Below are positions 1-7,673 of a stretch of 64,000 nucleotides of DNA, piece after piece; the stretch's first letter is position 1, and each line of letters opens with the position of its first letter. The notes under the pieces were generated by a model, which worked only from the letters and a program-made list of their open reading frames with translations, was not told the DNA's origin and searched no databases. A program made the translations under genes and the position numbers. The stretch is taken from contig NZ_PTQW01000005.1 in the NCBI RefSeq assembly GCF_004343725.1, positions 1 to 64,000 of the forward strand, given 5' to 3'. The DNA comes from Treponema sp. J25 (lineage in GTDB: Bacteria; Spirochaetota; Spirochaetia; Treponematales; Breznakiellaceae).

Positions 1-480
1 GTTAGAGAAGAGGGCCTTGTAGCCGCGGTCGTGGTGGTCTGGCATAGGAAAACCATAGCACAGGGATGGTGGGAAGGCAAGGCTGGAAGGGGAATTTGGG
101 TGCAGTGGGGTGGTATGGAGAGGGGCCTAAAAACCTGGCGCTATTGCGGGGTAACCCGGAAAGGGGCCAAAAGACGCCCGCTGTGGCCTGGTGGGAGCAG
201 CCCCCACCCGCAAAAAACTCCCGGCGGGGCTTAGAGGGCGCCAGAACCGGGTAAGATTGGCTAAAGGGGCCCTGAGAAGGGCCCCGCCGGGGGTGAGCCC
301 GGAGTGGGGGGAGCGCCTGATCGCCTGAGCCGGGGGCTCTGGGGTAGTGGGCCGGGCTGGAAGCCCGGCCGGGGAGGGGCTGTGGAAGCGGCGAAGGAAG
401 CAGGCGCGAGGGGGGAGCCGCGGCGGCTGATGTGGCAGTCTGGTGCGGGCTAAGCCGAAGGGGGGGCGGTGCGGTGCTCC
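1..480. other. G-rich stretch with strong hairpins, no convincing gene
   Basis: About 480 bases with a strong G bias on the plus strand. The short ORFs here (for example 31-234) have no family resemblance and a Trp/Gly/Arg-rich composition, so I do not call them. Several compact hairpins are visible: CGGG-GTAA-CCCG near 156-167, GGGGCCCT-GAGA-AGGGCCCC near 266-285 (both with GNRA-type loops), and GGCCGGGC paired with GCCCGGCC near 350-371. This could be a structured RNA or its remnant. I looked for RNase P, tmRNA and SRP signatures and did not find a convincing set. Confidence 0.4.
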
Positions 481-558
481 CCCTTTTCAGGTCTGGTTGT
501 TTCTATTTTTTGCAGGAAAGAGCGAGCGGGCCAGGTGCGGATTCCTGGTCTTAAAAGT

Positions 559-581
559 AAAAAAGCCCCCTTTCGGGAGCT
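559..581 (-). terminator. Rho-independent terminator of the initiator tRNA
   Basis: Read on the minus strand, a 7-bp stem (AGCTCCC with GGGGGCT, one G-T pair) closes a GAAA loop and is followed by a T run. It lies about a dozen bases past the tRNA 3' end. Confidence 0.8.
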
Positions 582-592
582 TTTTGTGTGTT

Positions 593-665
593 TAGCAGGG
601 GCAGGACTCGAACCTGCGACCTCCGGGTTATGAGCCCGACGAGCTGCCAACTGCTCTACCCTGCG
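593..665 (-). tRNA. tRNA-Met(CAT), initiator type
   Basis: A complete cloverleaf on the minus strand with a CAT anticodon. Two features mark it as the initiator rather than an elongator: three G-C pairs at the base of the anticodon loop (GGG-CTCATAA-CCC), and no pairing at position 1:72 (C1 opposite T72). The D, anticodon and T arms closely follow the bacterial fMet pattern. The CCA tail is not encoded; A73 is followed by AAC. It has its own promoter and terminator, so it is a single-gene unit. Confidence 0.95.
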
Positions 666-680
666 TCGTATGCTGAACAA

Positions 681-709
681 AATATAAGAAAATTACTAAA
701 AAGAGTCAA
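681..709 (-). promoter_or_regulatory. Promoter of tRNA-Met
   Basis: On the minus strand TTGACT, a 17-bp spacer and TATATT; the predicted start is a few bases before the tRNA. A near-consensus sigma-70 promoter. Confidence 0.8.
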
Positions 710-807
710 GGGGAGCCAGGGCCCGATCTAAAAGTGTACGAAGCCCCTTTTTTGTTAGGGTAAAGCTTTGGTCCTGCTTCTCTTCTTCATAAAAAATACT
801 TTTCTGA

Positions 808-837
808 TGGACAGGACAAGCCTTTCCATAGTATAAA
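808..837 (+). promoter_or_regulatory. Promoter placed for a leaderless start of the HAD gene
   Basis: TGGACA (808-813), 18-bp spacer, TATAAA (832-837). The hexamer ends 6 nt before the GTG at 844, so transcription is predicted to start at or next to that codon. No Shine-Dalgarno sequence precedes it. Confidence 0.55.
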
Positions 838-843
838 GATACA

Positions 844-1515
844 GTGGAGCATCATACATCTTTACAAGCGGTGGCTTTTGATCTTGATGGTACCCTGTAT
901 CCCAATGGGGCACTGTATGTTCGTCTCATCCCTTTTATTACCCGGCATTTTCGGCTTTTGCAAGCCATGGGGAAAGCCCGGGAAGCGCTGCGGCAACGAG
1001 GGAAGGTGGATCGGTTTTACGAGACCCAGGCCCAGCTGATGGCTTCTTATTTGGAAGAGGAGCCCCAGAAGGTATACGAGAGAACGGAACGTCTGATTTA
1101 TCGGGGATGGGAACCCCTTTTTAAGCACATTCGGCCCTTTCCGTATGTGCGGGAAACCCTGGTGGCGTTTAAAAAAGGGGGCTTGAAATTGGGGTTGTTA
1201 TCCGATTTTCCTCCGGTACAAAAACTGCAGTATTTAGGCCTGTATGATTATTTTGATGTGATTCTCTGTTCCGAGGAGGTAGGAGCCTTGAAACCCGACC
1301 CTTTTCCTTTTCAGATTCTGGCGGAACGATTAGGCTGTTCTCCGCAGCAGATCTTGTATGTGGGGAACAGTGTGGCCTATGATGTACGGGGGGCGCAAAG
1401 GGCAGGGTTCTCTTCGGCCCTCATTGATCGAAGGTGGTGGGGCTTTTCCCGTTCCTGTGGAGCCCAGTTTATCTTTAGGGACTATCGTCAATTGCGTAGT
1501 TATGTGCTAAGGTAG
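844..1515 (+). CDS. HAD-superfamily hydrolase
   Basis: A 223-residue cytosolic HAD phosphatase, probably acting on a small phosphorylated metabolite; the substrate cannot be read from sequence. Motif I is DLDGTLYP near residues 13-20 (the two Asp are nucleophile and acid/base). A helical cap follows, a Lys sits in GALKPDP near residue 150, and the C-terminal motif VGNSVAYDVRGA provides the metal-binding Asp. Length suits the phosphoglycolate phosphatase/pyrimidine 5'-nucleotidase-like groups. The start is GTG at 844, supported by a promoter only 6 nt upstream; a later start would remove motif I. The next gene begins 7 bases after the stop, so the two are probably co-transcribed. Confidence 0.85.
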   Translation: MEHHTSLQAVAFDLDGTLYPNGALYVRLIPFITRHFRLLQAMGKAREALRQRGKVDRFYETQAQLMASYLEEEPQKVYERTERLIYRGWEPLFKHIRPFPYVRETLVAFKKGGLKLGLLSDFPPVQKLQYLGLYDYFDVILCSEEVGALKPDPFPFQILAERLGCSPQQILYVGNSVAYDVRGAQRAGFSSALIDRRWWGFSRSCGAQFIFRDYRQLRSYVLR

Positions 1516-1522
1516 TAGACAA

Positions 1523-4500
1523 ATGTTATTCACCGTAGGAAACCTATTAACCCTGGGAATCGTTCTCATACTTATGGTCCTCTTCCGGCAGCTGGACCGA
1601 AACAACCGCTCCCTTGATAAGGTACGGAAGTACGGGGAACGGCTTAAGGAAGAACTGGCCGCTTTTGTGGCTCAGCGGGAAGCGGCGGTAAAGGATTACG
1701 CGGTAGAACTGGATGTGCAGCAGCGGGCTGCGAAGGAACTGCTGAAGCGCCTCGTGATCACCGAAGAGGAACTCGCGGCGAAGGCCGAGGCGGTGGCCCG
1801 GATTGATGAACGGATCGCCGGTTATGACGCATCCCTGGATGAACTTATCAAGATGACTGCCCGGGTTCAAGAGAATCTGAACCGCATCAAAGAAGAAGCC
1901 TCCTTCACTGAATCGGTGTATAAGCGTATTGGTGATGCCAAGCATCAACTGGATCAGATTCAAAAGGAGTTACAGGATCTGGTGCAACAGTTTGAGCGGG
2001 AAAACATGGCCGCCCTGGAACGGGTGGAAGAAACCATGGTGGCCAGTATCAGGACAACCCTGGCGGATGTGCAGACCACCGCGGAGACGCTGGAACAAAA
2101 GGTGGAAGACCATCGGGAAGCGATCCTTTCCATAGAAAAAAAACGGGCCGAAACGCTGGAACGGGATCAGCAGCGTATCGAATCTATGCTTAGACAGGCC
2201 CTGGAACAGGCAGAACGGGCCGCCGATACCCTGGAAGAGCAGGCCTTTGCGAAACTTAAAGAACAGGCCCTGGAACGGGTACGGAAATTCCAGGCCGCGG
2301 TGGAAGAAAAACTGCTCCAGTACCAGGAAGCCACCAAGACCCGACTGGCTGAGGTCCAGGGGATGATCCGGACCTTTAAGGACGAATGGAAAGAGGATGC
2401 GGCCGACCTGGAAGCAAAACAACGGACTGCCCGGGATGCCTGGAAAAAAGAAATGCAGGATCTTTCCGAGATTGCCCGGCAGCAACAGGAAAGCTGGAAG
2501 CAAAACATGCAACAGCTTTCGGCCCTGGCAAAGCAACAGAAAGAAGAGTGGAAAGAGGAATTGGCCAAGGGGCTCACAGAAGTTCGTGCTATTCACGCTG
2601 AAATAAAACAGGGAACCGAACAGATTAAACGGGAAACGGCCCAACAATTGGCGGGCCTCCGGGAAGAGCTTGCCCAGACCCATCGCCATGCTCTGGATGA
2701 GACAAACCAGCTTGTCAGCGAGTTGCGTAAGGCCGTACATGGTTCAACCCAGGAAAATCGGACGATGGTAGAAAGCCTGCTTGCCGAGTTCCAGCAAAAG
2801 ACCCAGCAAACGATTCAGCAGAACCTTGAACAGGTGGAGGGTCTCCTGGAGGGGCTTCGTAAAAAAACGGAGGGAGCCGTTCAGGAGAATACCCGACAGG
2901 TGGAACAGCTCTTGGCAGAACTCCAGCAAAAAGCGGAGGCCCTTGCCCATCAAAATCTACAGGATATGGACCAACGGCTGCGGGAATACCAGGAAATTTT
3001 CCTTGCCCAGTTTGAAAAACTCCAGGCAAGCAGTGCCGAGGTAGAACGCCTGGAAGGGGAACTGCGGAAATTTATGGCCCAGACGGAAGGTCGGGTATTG
3101 CAAGATTTTGCTCAGTTTGAGCAAAAATCAGAGGCCCGCCGGCAAGAAACCCTTGCGCAGTTTGATGCGGCGGTAACCCAATTCAAAGGCCAGGTAGCAG
3201 AACTTGAACAGGAACTGGCCACCCTTAAGAGTAAGGCCTACGAAAATGTGTCTGAAAAATTGCAGGTCTTTGAGGACGATTTCTTTGCGGACCTGGCCAA
3301 CCGCAGTCGGGCCATCGATAGTCGCCTTGCCGAATGGGAAGAAAAAATTGCGGCCGACCTATTGGCCATGGGAGAAGAAGGGCGAAAAGAGCGGCAAGAA
3401 TTGGAGAACCAGTATACCGAGTACTACAAGAATCGTCTTGCAGAACAATCGAATCGGCTCCAGGAAGAGTTGGAACGCCTTAAACAACAGGCCGCAGCCT
3501 TTGAAGAAGGAATCCGGGAACAGATGGCTCAGGCTGATCAGTCCCTGCTTGCCTTTAAGGAACAGATGGCCCGGGACCTTGCGGAGGCCCGGGAGGCGGC
3601 AGCGGCGACCACCAAGGCCGAAATTGGGCGGCACAACCTTGCCATGACGGAGCTTCTTAAGACCACTCAGCGCGACATAGAGCAGAACCTGAAGAATCTC
3701 GAAAAGGATGTCCAGGAGCGCCTTGCGGCCCTTACCAGCGAGATTGAAAAAGAAGGCACCCAGTTGTCCGAATGGCAACTGCGCTTTAATAAGCAATTGC
3801 GGGACCTGGAGGCCATGGTTGAAGAGGCCCGCAAGCGTTCCCGGGAACTCCTTGCAGAAAGCGACGAGCGGCTTACGTCGGTCCGTTCTACCATTCAAGA
3901 GGCCCAGGAAGAGGCGGAACGGTATCAGAAAGAGCTTTTAGGGCGGACCGAAGAGCAGGTTAAGGGTCTGGGAGCGCTCCTTAAAGAAATGGACCGGCAG
4001 TTCAAGGATTTTGTGGAGCAGACCAAGCTCTTTGGAAAGGCGGAGGAACTGAAGCAAAGCCTGGAACAGCAGCTTGAGGACTTCCGGGTTGAATTGGATA
4101 AGCTGGACCAGCGGAAAGCAGAGGCCGCGGAACTGGAAGCCCAGTTTGTCAAGATTAAACGTCTCGAAGATGAAGTGAATGCCAAAATGACCCGGTTCCT
4201 GTCGGAGCGGCATCGGATCGAACTTATGGAGAGTGACTTTAAACGGCTGATCCAGACTGCCCAGGCGGTGGACGAAAAACTTGCCCAGGTCACCGCTTCT
4301 GATGACACCCTTCAGACTTTACAGGCCCAGCTTCGGCGCTTTGAAGATGCGATCAAAGACACGGAAGAAAAGTACCAGCGCCTGGAGAAGAAAAAACAGA
4401 TCCTGGATCTTACCACCAGTGGGGTCGATCAGACCTTTGAATCCCTTAAGAACCTGGAAGAGCGGGCCAAGGCTATCGGGGGCGAAACAGAACGTCTTGC

Positions 4501-4909
4501 CACAGAGCTGTCGAAGGCCCGGCAGAGCATTGATCAGGTGCTTTCCCAGAAGGATCTCGTGCTTACGGTGGTGGACAAGATGGAGCACCTGGATAGCACC
4601 CTGGAAGAACTGGAAGCCAGGATCGAAAAACTGCAGACCGCCCGGGAATGGCTTGCCCGAACTGAGACGAGGCTGAATGAACTTACCAAGCAGGCCCAGG
4701 ATCAGGTAAAACTCATGGGGACCCTGTTAAAGGGAGAAAGTAAACGGGGAAGTGGGGCCCCTAAAGATACGGGGGCCCCCGCGATCAGTGTCCGAGAGTC
4801 GGTGGTGCGCCTTGCCCAACAGGGGTGGACGGTGGAAGAAATTGCCCGGTCGGTAAAACTTTCCAAGGGCGAGGTAGAACTGATCCTGGAACTGGAAGGA
4901 AATCGGTAG
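1523..4909 (+). CDS. SpiroCoCo-type giant coiled-coil protein
   Basis: A 1128-residue protein that is almost entirely coiled coil. Residues 4-22 form one hydrophobic segment, so it is probably anchored in the inner membrane with the coil in the cytoplasm. From about residue 30 to 1060 it is rich in E, K, Q, A and L with heptad periodicity and several repeated stretches. After a short Gly/Pro-rich linker near 1075-1090, the last 40 residues (VRLAQQGWTVEEIARSVKLS region) look like a helix-turn-helix. I recognise the architecture as the spirochaete-restricted SpiroCoCo family, whose function is not established; a structural or filament-forming role is a guess. It follows the HAD gene by 7 nt and converges on nth. 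Confidence 0.8.
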   Translation: MLFTVGNLLTLGIVLILMVLFRQLDRNNRSLDKVRKYGERLKEELAAFVAQREAAVKDYAVELDVQQRAAKELLKRLVITEEELAAKAEAVARIDERIAGYDASLDELIKMTARVQENLNRIKEEASFTESVYKRIGDAKHQLDQIQKELQDLVQQFERENMAALERVEETMVASIRTTLADVQTTAETLEQKVEDHREAILSIEKKRAETLERDQQRIESMLRQALEQAERAADTLEEQAFAKLKEQALERVRKFQAAVEEKLLQYQEATKTRLAEVQGMIRTFKDEWKEDAADLEAKQRTARDAWKKEMQDLSEIARQQQESWKQNMQQLSALAKQQKEEWKEELAKGLTEVRAIHAEIKQGTEQIKRETAQQLAGLREELAQTHRHALDETNQLVSELRKAVHGSTQENRTMVESLLAEFQQKTQQTIQQNLEQVEGLLEGLRKKTEGAVQENTRQVEQLLAELQQKAEALAHQNLQDMDQRLREYQEIFLAQFEKLQASSAEVERLEGELRKFMAQTEGRVLQDFAQFEQKSEARRQETLAQFDAAVTQFKGQVAELEQELATLKSKAYENVSEKLQVFEDDFFADLANRSRAIDSRLAEWEEKIAADLLAMGEEGRKERQELENQYTEYYKNRLAEQSNRLQEELERLKQQAAAFEEGIREQMAQADQSLLAFKEQMARDLAEAREAAAATTKAEIGRHNLAMTELLKTTQRDIEQNLKNLEKDVQERLAALTSEIEKEGTQLSEWQLRFNKQLRDLEAMVEEARKRSRELLAESDERLTSVRSTIQEAQEEAERYQKELLGRTEEQVKGLGALLKEMDRQFKDFVEQTKLFGKAEELKQSLEQQLEDFRVELDKLDQRKAEAAELEAQFVKIKRLEDEVNAKMTRFLSERHRIELMESDFKRLIQTAQAVDEKLAQVTASDDTLQTLQAQLRRFEDAIKDTEEKYQRLEKKKQILDLTTSGVDQTFESLKNLEERAKAIGGETERLATELSKARQSIDQVLSQKDLVLTVVDKMEHLDSTLEELEARIEKLQTAREWLARTETRLNELTKQAQDQVKLMGTLLKGESKRGSGAPKDTGAPAISVRESVVRLAQQGWTVEEIARSVKLSKGEVELILELEGNR

Positions 4910-4935
4910 CAAAGAAGAGGGCCGGCGTCTCCTCT

Positions 4936-5733
4936 TTATCGGGAACGCCTTACCCCGTGACGCTTACACCAGGGGCTAAGGGGGCAGCTACTACAGCGGG
5001 GGCTCTGGGGGGTGCAGACCCGCTGGCCAAAAAGGACAAGGAGTCGGTTGATCTCTTTCCAATACGTCCGGGGAAGGATGTGGCGGAGTATTTTCTCCGT
5101 TTCGTCGGGGGTTCGAGAAGAAAGGACCCCGAGGCGATTGCAGATTCGATGCACATGGGTATCCACACAGATAGCATCTTGCTCAAAGGCTTCGATGAGC
5201 ACCAAATTCGCGGTTTTGCGACCGACCCCTGGTAAAGCAAGGAGTTCCTCCAGACTAGCAGGTACGAGGCCCCCATGGTGATGTACCAGAATCTGGGCAA
5301 TACGTATGAGTGTCCGGGCCTTGGTGCGGTAGAAACCCGCCGGATAGAGCAGTTTTGCCACTTTTTCGATGGTTGTTGTATCGGCCAGAGGGGGTGGGGG
5401 CGCTTCTGCGCTTTTCTGTGGATCTGGTCCTTCTCTCTTTTTTGGGTTCCCTGCGGCGGTAACCAGAGCGTGCGGTGAAGGGAAAACCTCAAGAAATCGT
5501 CGAGCCACCGTGATGGTTACCTCATCTCGGGTGCGAAGACTGATGAGCGTAGCCACCAGCACCGCCCAGGGATCGGCTTTCTCTTGTTTTCGAAGGGCTG
5601 TTACGGAAGGATCGGTAGGACCGGAGGTTTCCTGCTGTTCTTTCCACATTCGCAGGGCCCTGAATGTCTCGTCCCACGGTAGGGGGGCAAAAGGTTGTTC
5701 GTCCTTTCTTAGTTGATCCATCTCTGTATCCAC
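4936..5733 (-). CDS. nth: Endonuclease III (DNA glycosylase/AP lyase)
   Basis: Base-excision repair enzyme that removes oxidised pyrimidines and cuts at the abasic site. The helix-hairpin-helix LPGVGRKTAN (about residues 167-176) carries the catalytic Lys, VDTHVHR (about 190-196) the catalytic Asp, and the C terminus has the 4Fe-4S pattern C-x6-C-x2-C-x5-C. At 265 residues it is about 50 longer than the E. coli enzyme, through an N-terminal extension and a charged, Pro-rich insert at about residues 95-118. The start is GTG at 5733; ATG at 5721 (residue 5) is an equally plausible alternative. It is the last gene of carD-ispD-ispF-nth, 48 nt after ispF. Confidence 0.92.
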   Translation of the reverse strand: MDTEMDQLRKDEQPFAPLPWDETFRALRMWKEQQETSGPTDPSVTALRKQEKADPWAVLVATLISLRTRDEVTITVARRFLEVFPSPHALVTAAGNPKKREGPDPQKSAEAPPPPLADTTTIEKVAKLLYPAGFYRTKARTLIRIAQILVHHHGGLVPASLEELLALPGVGRKTANLVLIEAFEQDAICVDTHVHRICNRLGVLSSRTPDETEKILRHILPRTYWKEINRLLVLFGQRVCTPQSPRCSSCPLSPWCKRHGVRRSR

Positions 5734-5781
5734 TGCTACAACTCAACCCCTGGCCCTGCGGAGGAAAGCTTACGGGGGACT

Positions 5782-6255
5782 CTATTTTTCTAAAAGACAG
5801 ACTACCAGGGCCTCTACCGCATCGCCTGCTCCGATAGCATCGAGTTTTTCGTTGGTCTTGCCTTTTATAAAAACCGAGTTTACAGGAATACCCAAAACCG
5901 TGGCAAGAGAAGAGCGGATGGAATCCCGGTAGGGAAGAATTTTGGGTTTTTCGCAGGTTACTACCCCATCGATATTGAGAATTCGCCAGCCCTCTTTTTG
6001 TACTTTTCCCCAGGCCGTCTTTAGGAGTTCCATTGAATTAGCATCTTTCCAGCGTTCCTGAGTGGGGGGAAACAATTCTCCAATATCCCCGAGACCTGCT
6101 GCCCCTAACAGGGCGTCGGTAAGCGCATGGGCAAGGACATCCCCGTCGGAGTGGCCTAATTCACCCCGGTCGCTGGGAATTGCTATGCCCCCTACCAGAA
6201 AGGGGCGACCCGGCACAAGCCGGTGTACATCCTTGCCTAGTCCGATCCGTATCAT
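5782..6255 (-). CDS. ispF: 2-C-methyl-D-erythritol 2,4-cyclodiphosphate synthase
   Basis: Fifth step of the MEP isoprenoid pathway: cyclises CDP-methylerythritol 2-phosphate with release of CMP. At 157 residues it has the usual family length. The metal ligands are visible as DVH (residues 9-11) and a His in GHSDGD near residue 34-39; the C-terminal TNEKLDAIG and E-A-L segment are the family signature. Its ATG overlaps the ispD stop by 4 nt, indicating translational coupling, so two consecutive-branch enzymes of one pathway are made together. Confidence 0.96.
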   Translation of the reverse strand: MIRIGLGKDVHRLVPGRPFLVGGIAIPSDRGELGHSDGDVLAHALTDALLGAAGLGDIGELFPPTQERWKDANSMELLKTAWGKVQKEGWRILNIDGVVTCEKPKILPYRDSIRSSLATVLGIPVNSVFIKGKTNEKLDAIGAGDAVEALVVCLLEK

Positions 6256-6986
6256 GGCAGGTCCTCCGGAAAGGTGATCTTACGGTTAAGGGCAGACCCC
6301 GGGACGGTAGCAACGGGTCCCACAAAGGCGCCCCAGACTTCCGCGTCATCGGTAAATTCCCGATGGTGGTGTAGTTCTTCCTCTGCGGCCTGTTCGTGGG
6401 CCCGAAGAATTTCGGGGAACGCAAACCCCTGGGGCGTCTGGGCGGTAACCACCGCAGCCCGTCGCAGGTGCTGGAGAATGTGTCCTTCCTCATCAATTAT
6501 TTTGGGGGTTTCCACCAGGGGCATCACCGGAATAACCGCTGGATGGGTTTCCAGGGCGGTAAGAACCGAACGGACCAGTTCTTCCGGAACCCAGGGACGG
6601 GCCCCATCATGGATGAGCACATGAGATGGGCTATAAGTTTCTAGTAAGGAAAGGGCATGGTGTACCGATTGTCGCCGATTCGAACCGCCGGGAACAAAAA
6701 CTATTTCTGGTCCCTGGGTTTGTGAAAATAATCGAGCGGGAAGGGCTTTCCGCGCCGCCGCCTCTCCATCTTCGGCTCGGGGAGGAACCGTAATGACGAT
6801 GGTTCGTACCTGGGGGAGCGCAGCAAAAACCACCACCGCCGCTCCCAATACGGTAAGGGGCTCCCCCTTCTCATCTACCACGTCGGGACTGAGGACCCGA
6901 TATTCCTTTTTTATCCCCCCCATGCGACGAGAGGCTCCCGCGGCGGTTACCACCACCGCCACCGATTGGACTGGGCTGGTCACCAT
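6252..6986 (-). CDS. ispD: 2-C-methyl-D-erythritol 4-phosphate cytidylyltransferase
   Basis: Transfers CMP from CTP to methylerythritol 4-phosphate in the MEP pathway. The N-terminal nucleotide loop AAGASRRMG (about residues 15-23) and HDGARPW (about residues 125-131) are the family signatures. A short charged insert after the loop (around residues 30-42) makes it 244 residues, slightly longer than E. coli IspD. It lies 5 nt downstream of carD and overlaps ispF by 4 nt. Some spirochaetes fuse IspD with IspF; here they are separate but coupled. Confidence 0.95.
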   Translation of the reverse strand: MVTSPVQSVAVVVTAAGASRRMGGIKKEYRVLSPDVVDEKGEPLTVLGAAVVVFAALPQVRTIVITVPPRAEDGEAAARKALPARLFSQTQGPEIVFVPGGSNRRQSVHHALSLLETYSPSHVLIHDGARPWVPEELVRSVLTALETHPAVIPVMPLVETPKIIDEEGHILQHLRRAAVVTAQTPQGFAFPEILRAHEQAAEEELHHHREFTDDAEVWGAFVGPVATVPGSALNRKITFPEDLP

Positions 6987-6991
6987 GGAGC

Positions 6992-7489
6992 CTACGATTC
7001 AAGCCGTTCGTGGATAAGGCTTTCTACCTCTTCTCGGCTTTTCCCCAGGGAAAAACTGATCTCATCTTCCAGGAGTTTTCGAGCCGATTCGTAGAGCTTG
7101 CGTTCAAGGATGGGGAGTTCTTTTACCTTGCTTCGATGATAGAGGGAACGAACAATGGTTGCAATATCGATGACGCTGCCCTTTTTAAGAAGGTCCAGGT
7201 TCATCTGGTACCGCAGCTTCCAATCCGACGGGATAGGATCAAATTCCTGACTGATAAGTTCAAGAGCCCGAAGGGCCTCTTCCTGGGGGACAATAGGACG
7301 AATCCCCAGATCCTCCGCCTTTGCCACGGGCACCATCACCGTCATATCCGAGACTTCCAGGTAAATCACATAGTAGGGAACCTTTTCCCCCTTGAACAAC
7401 TTTTCCTGGATAGCCACGATCTTGCCAACCCCCTGGCTGGGGTACACAACCTTTTGTTCTACCGAAAAGGTTACTGCCTGCTCACTCAT
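6992..7489 (-). CDS. CarD/CdnL-family RNA polymerase-binding regulator
   Basis: A 165-residue regulator that, from family knowledge, binds the RNA polymerase beta subunit and stabilises the open promoter complex. The N-terminal RNAP-interaction module starts VEQKVVYPSQGVGKI (about residues 10-24), followed by a beta-rich segment ending in MVPVAKAEDLGIR. The C-terminal half is helical and basic, as expected for the DNA-contacting domain. It heads the carD-ispD-ispF-nth unit. A TATACT hexamer ends 7 nt before the ATG and no Shine-Dalgarno is seen, so its message may be leaderless. Confidence 0.92.
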   Translation of the reverse strand: MSEQAVTFSVEQKVVYPSQGVGKIVAIQEKLFKGEKVPYYVIYLEVSDMTVMVPVAKAEDLGIRPIVPQEEALRALELISQEFDPIPSDWKLRYQMNLDLLKKGSVIDIATIVRSLYHRSKVKELPILERKLYESARKLLEDEISFSLGKSREEVESLIHERLES

Positions 7490-7496
7490 TGGTTAC

Positions 7497-7502
7497 AGTA
7501 TA
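7497..7502 (-). promoter_or_regulatory. -10-like hexamer directly before carD
   Basis: TATACT on the minus strand, separated from the carD ATG by only 7 nt. The matching -35 (around 7519-7525) is weak. Confidence 0.45.
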
Positions 7503-7673
7503 TCAGAAAAGGCTTCCTTAGGGAATAGACCTTGGCCGAAAGGACCGCTGGGGCAGTCCTTCTCCGAGGGTAGATTTAGTGATTAGAAAAGGAGGAAATT
7601 CATAGAATTCCCTTTAGGCCCTTCCGTTTCTCGCTGTCTCTCCTTATTATCATTGAGATGATAGTTCTGTTTT

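Noticed and set aside
31-254. Two overlapping ORFs of 62-67 codons
   Set aside because: Composition follows the G bias of the DNA, no ribosome site, no family resemblance.
1-480. RNase P, tmRNA or SRP RNA in the G-rich region (fragments such as CAGAACCGGGTAAG and GAAGGAAGCAG resemble conserved segments)
   Set aside because: Single short resemblances only. The other universal blocks of each RNA (for RNase P the GAGGAAAGTCC region, for SRP the GTCAGG partner strand, for tmRNA the tag and tRNA-like ends) are not present in order.
450-680. Minus-strand ORF of 76 codons
   Set aside because: It runs through the initiator tRNA and its terminator.
1970-2740. Long minus-strand ORFs antisense to the SpiroCoCo gene
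   Set aside because: Shadow frames produced by the codon bias of a repetitive coiled-coil gene; Phe/Leu-rich with no start signals.
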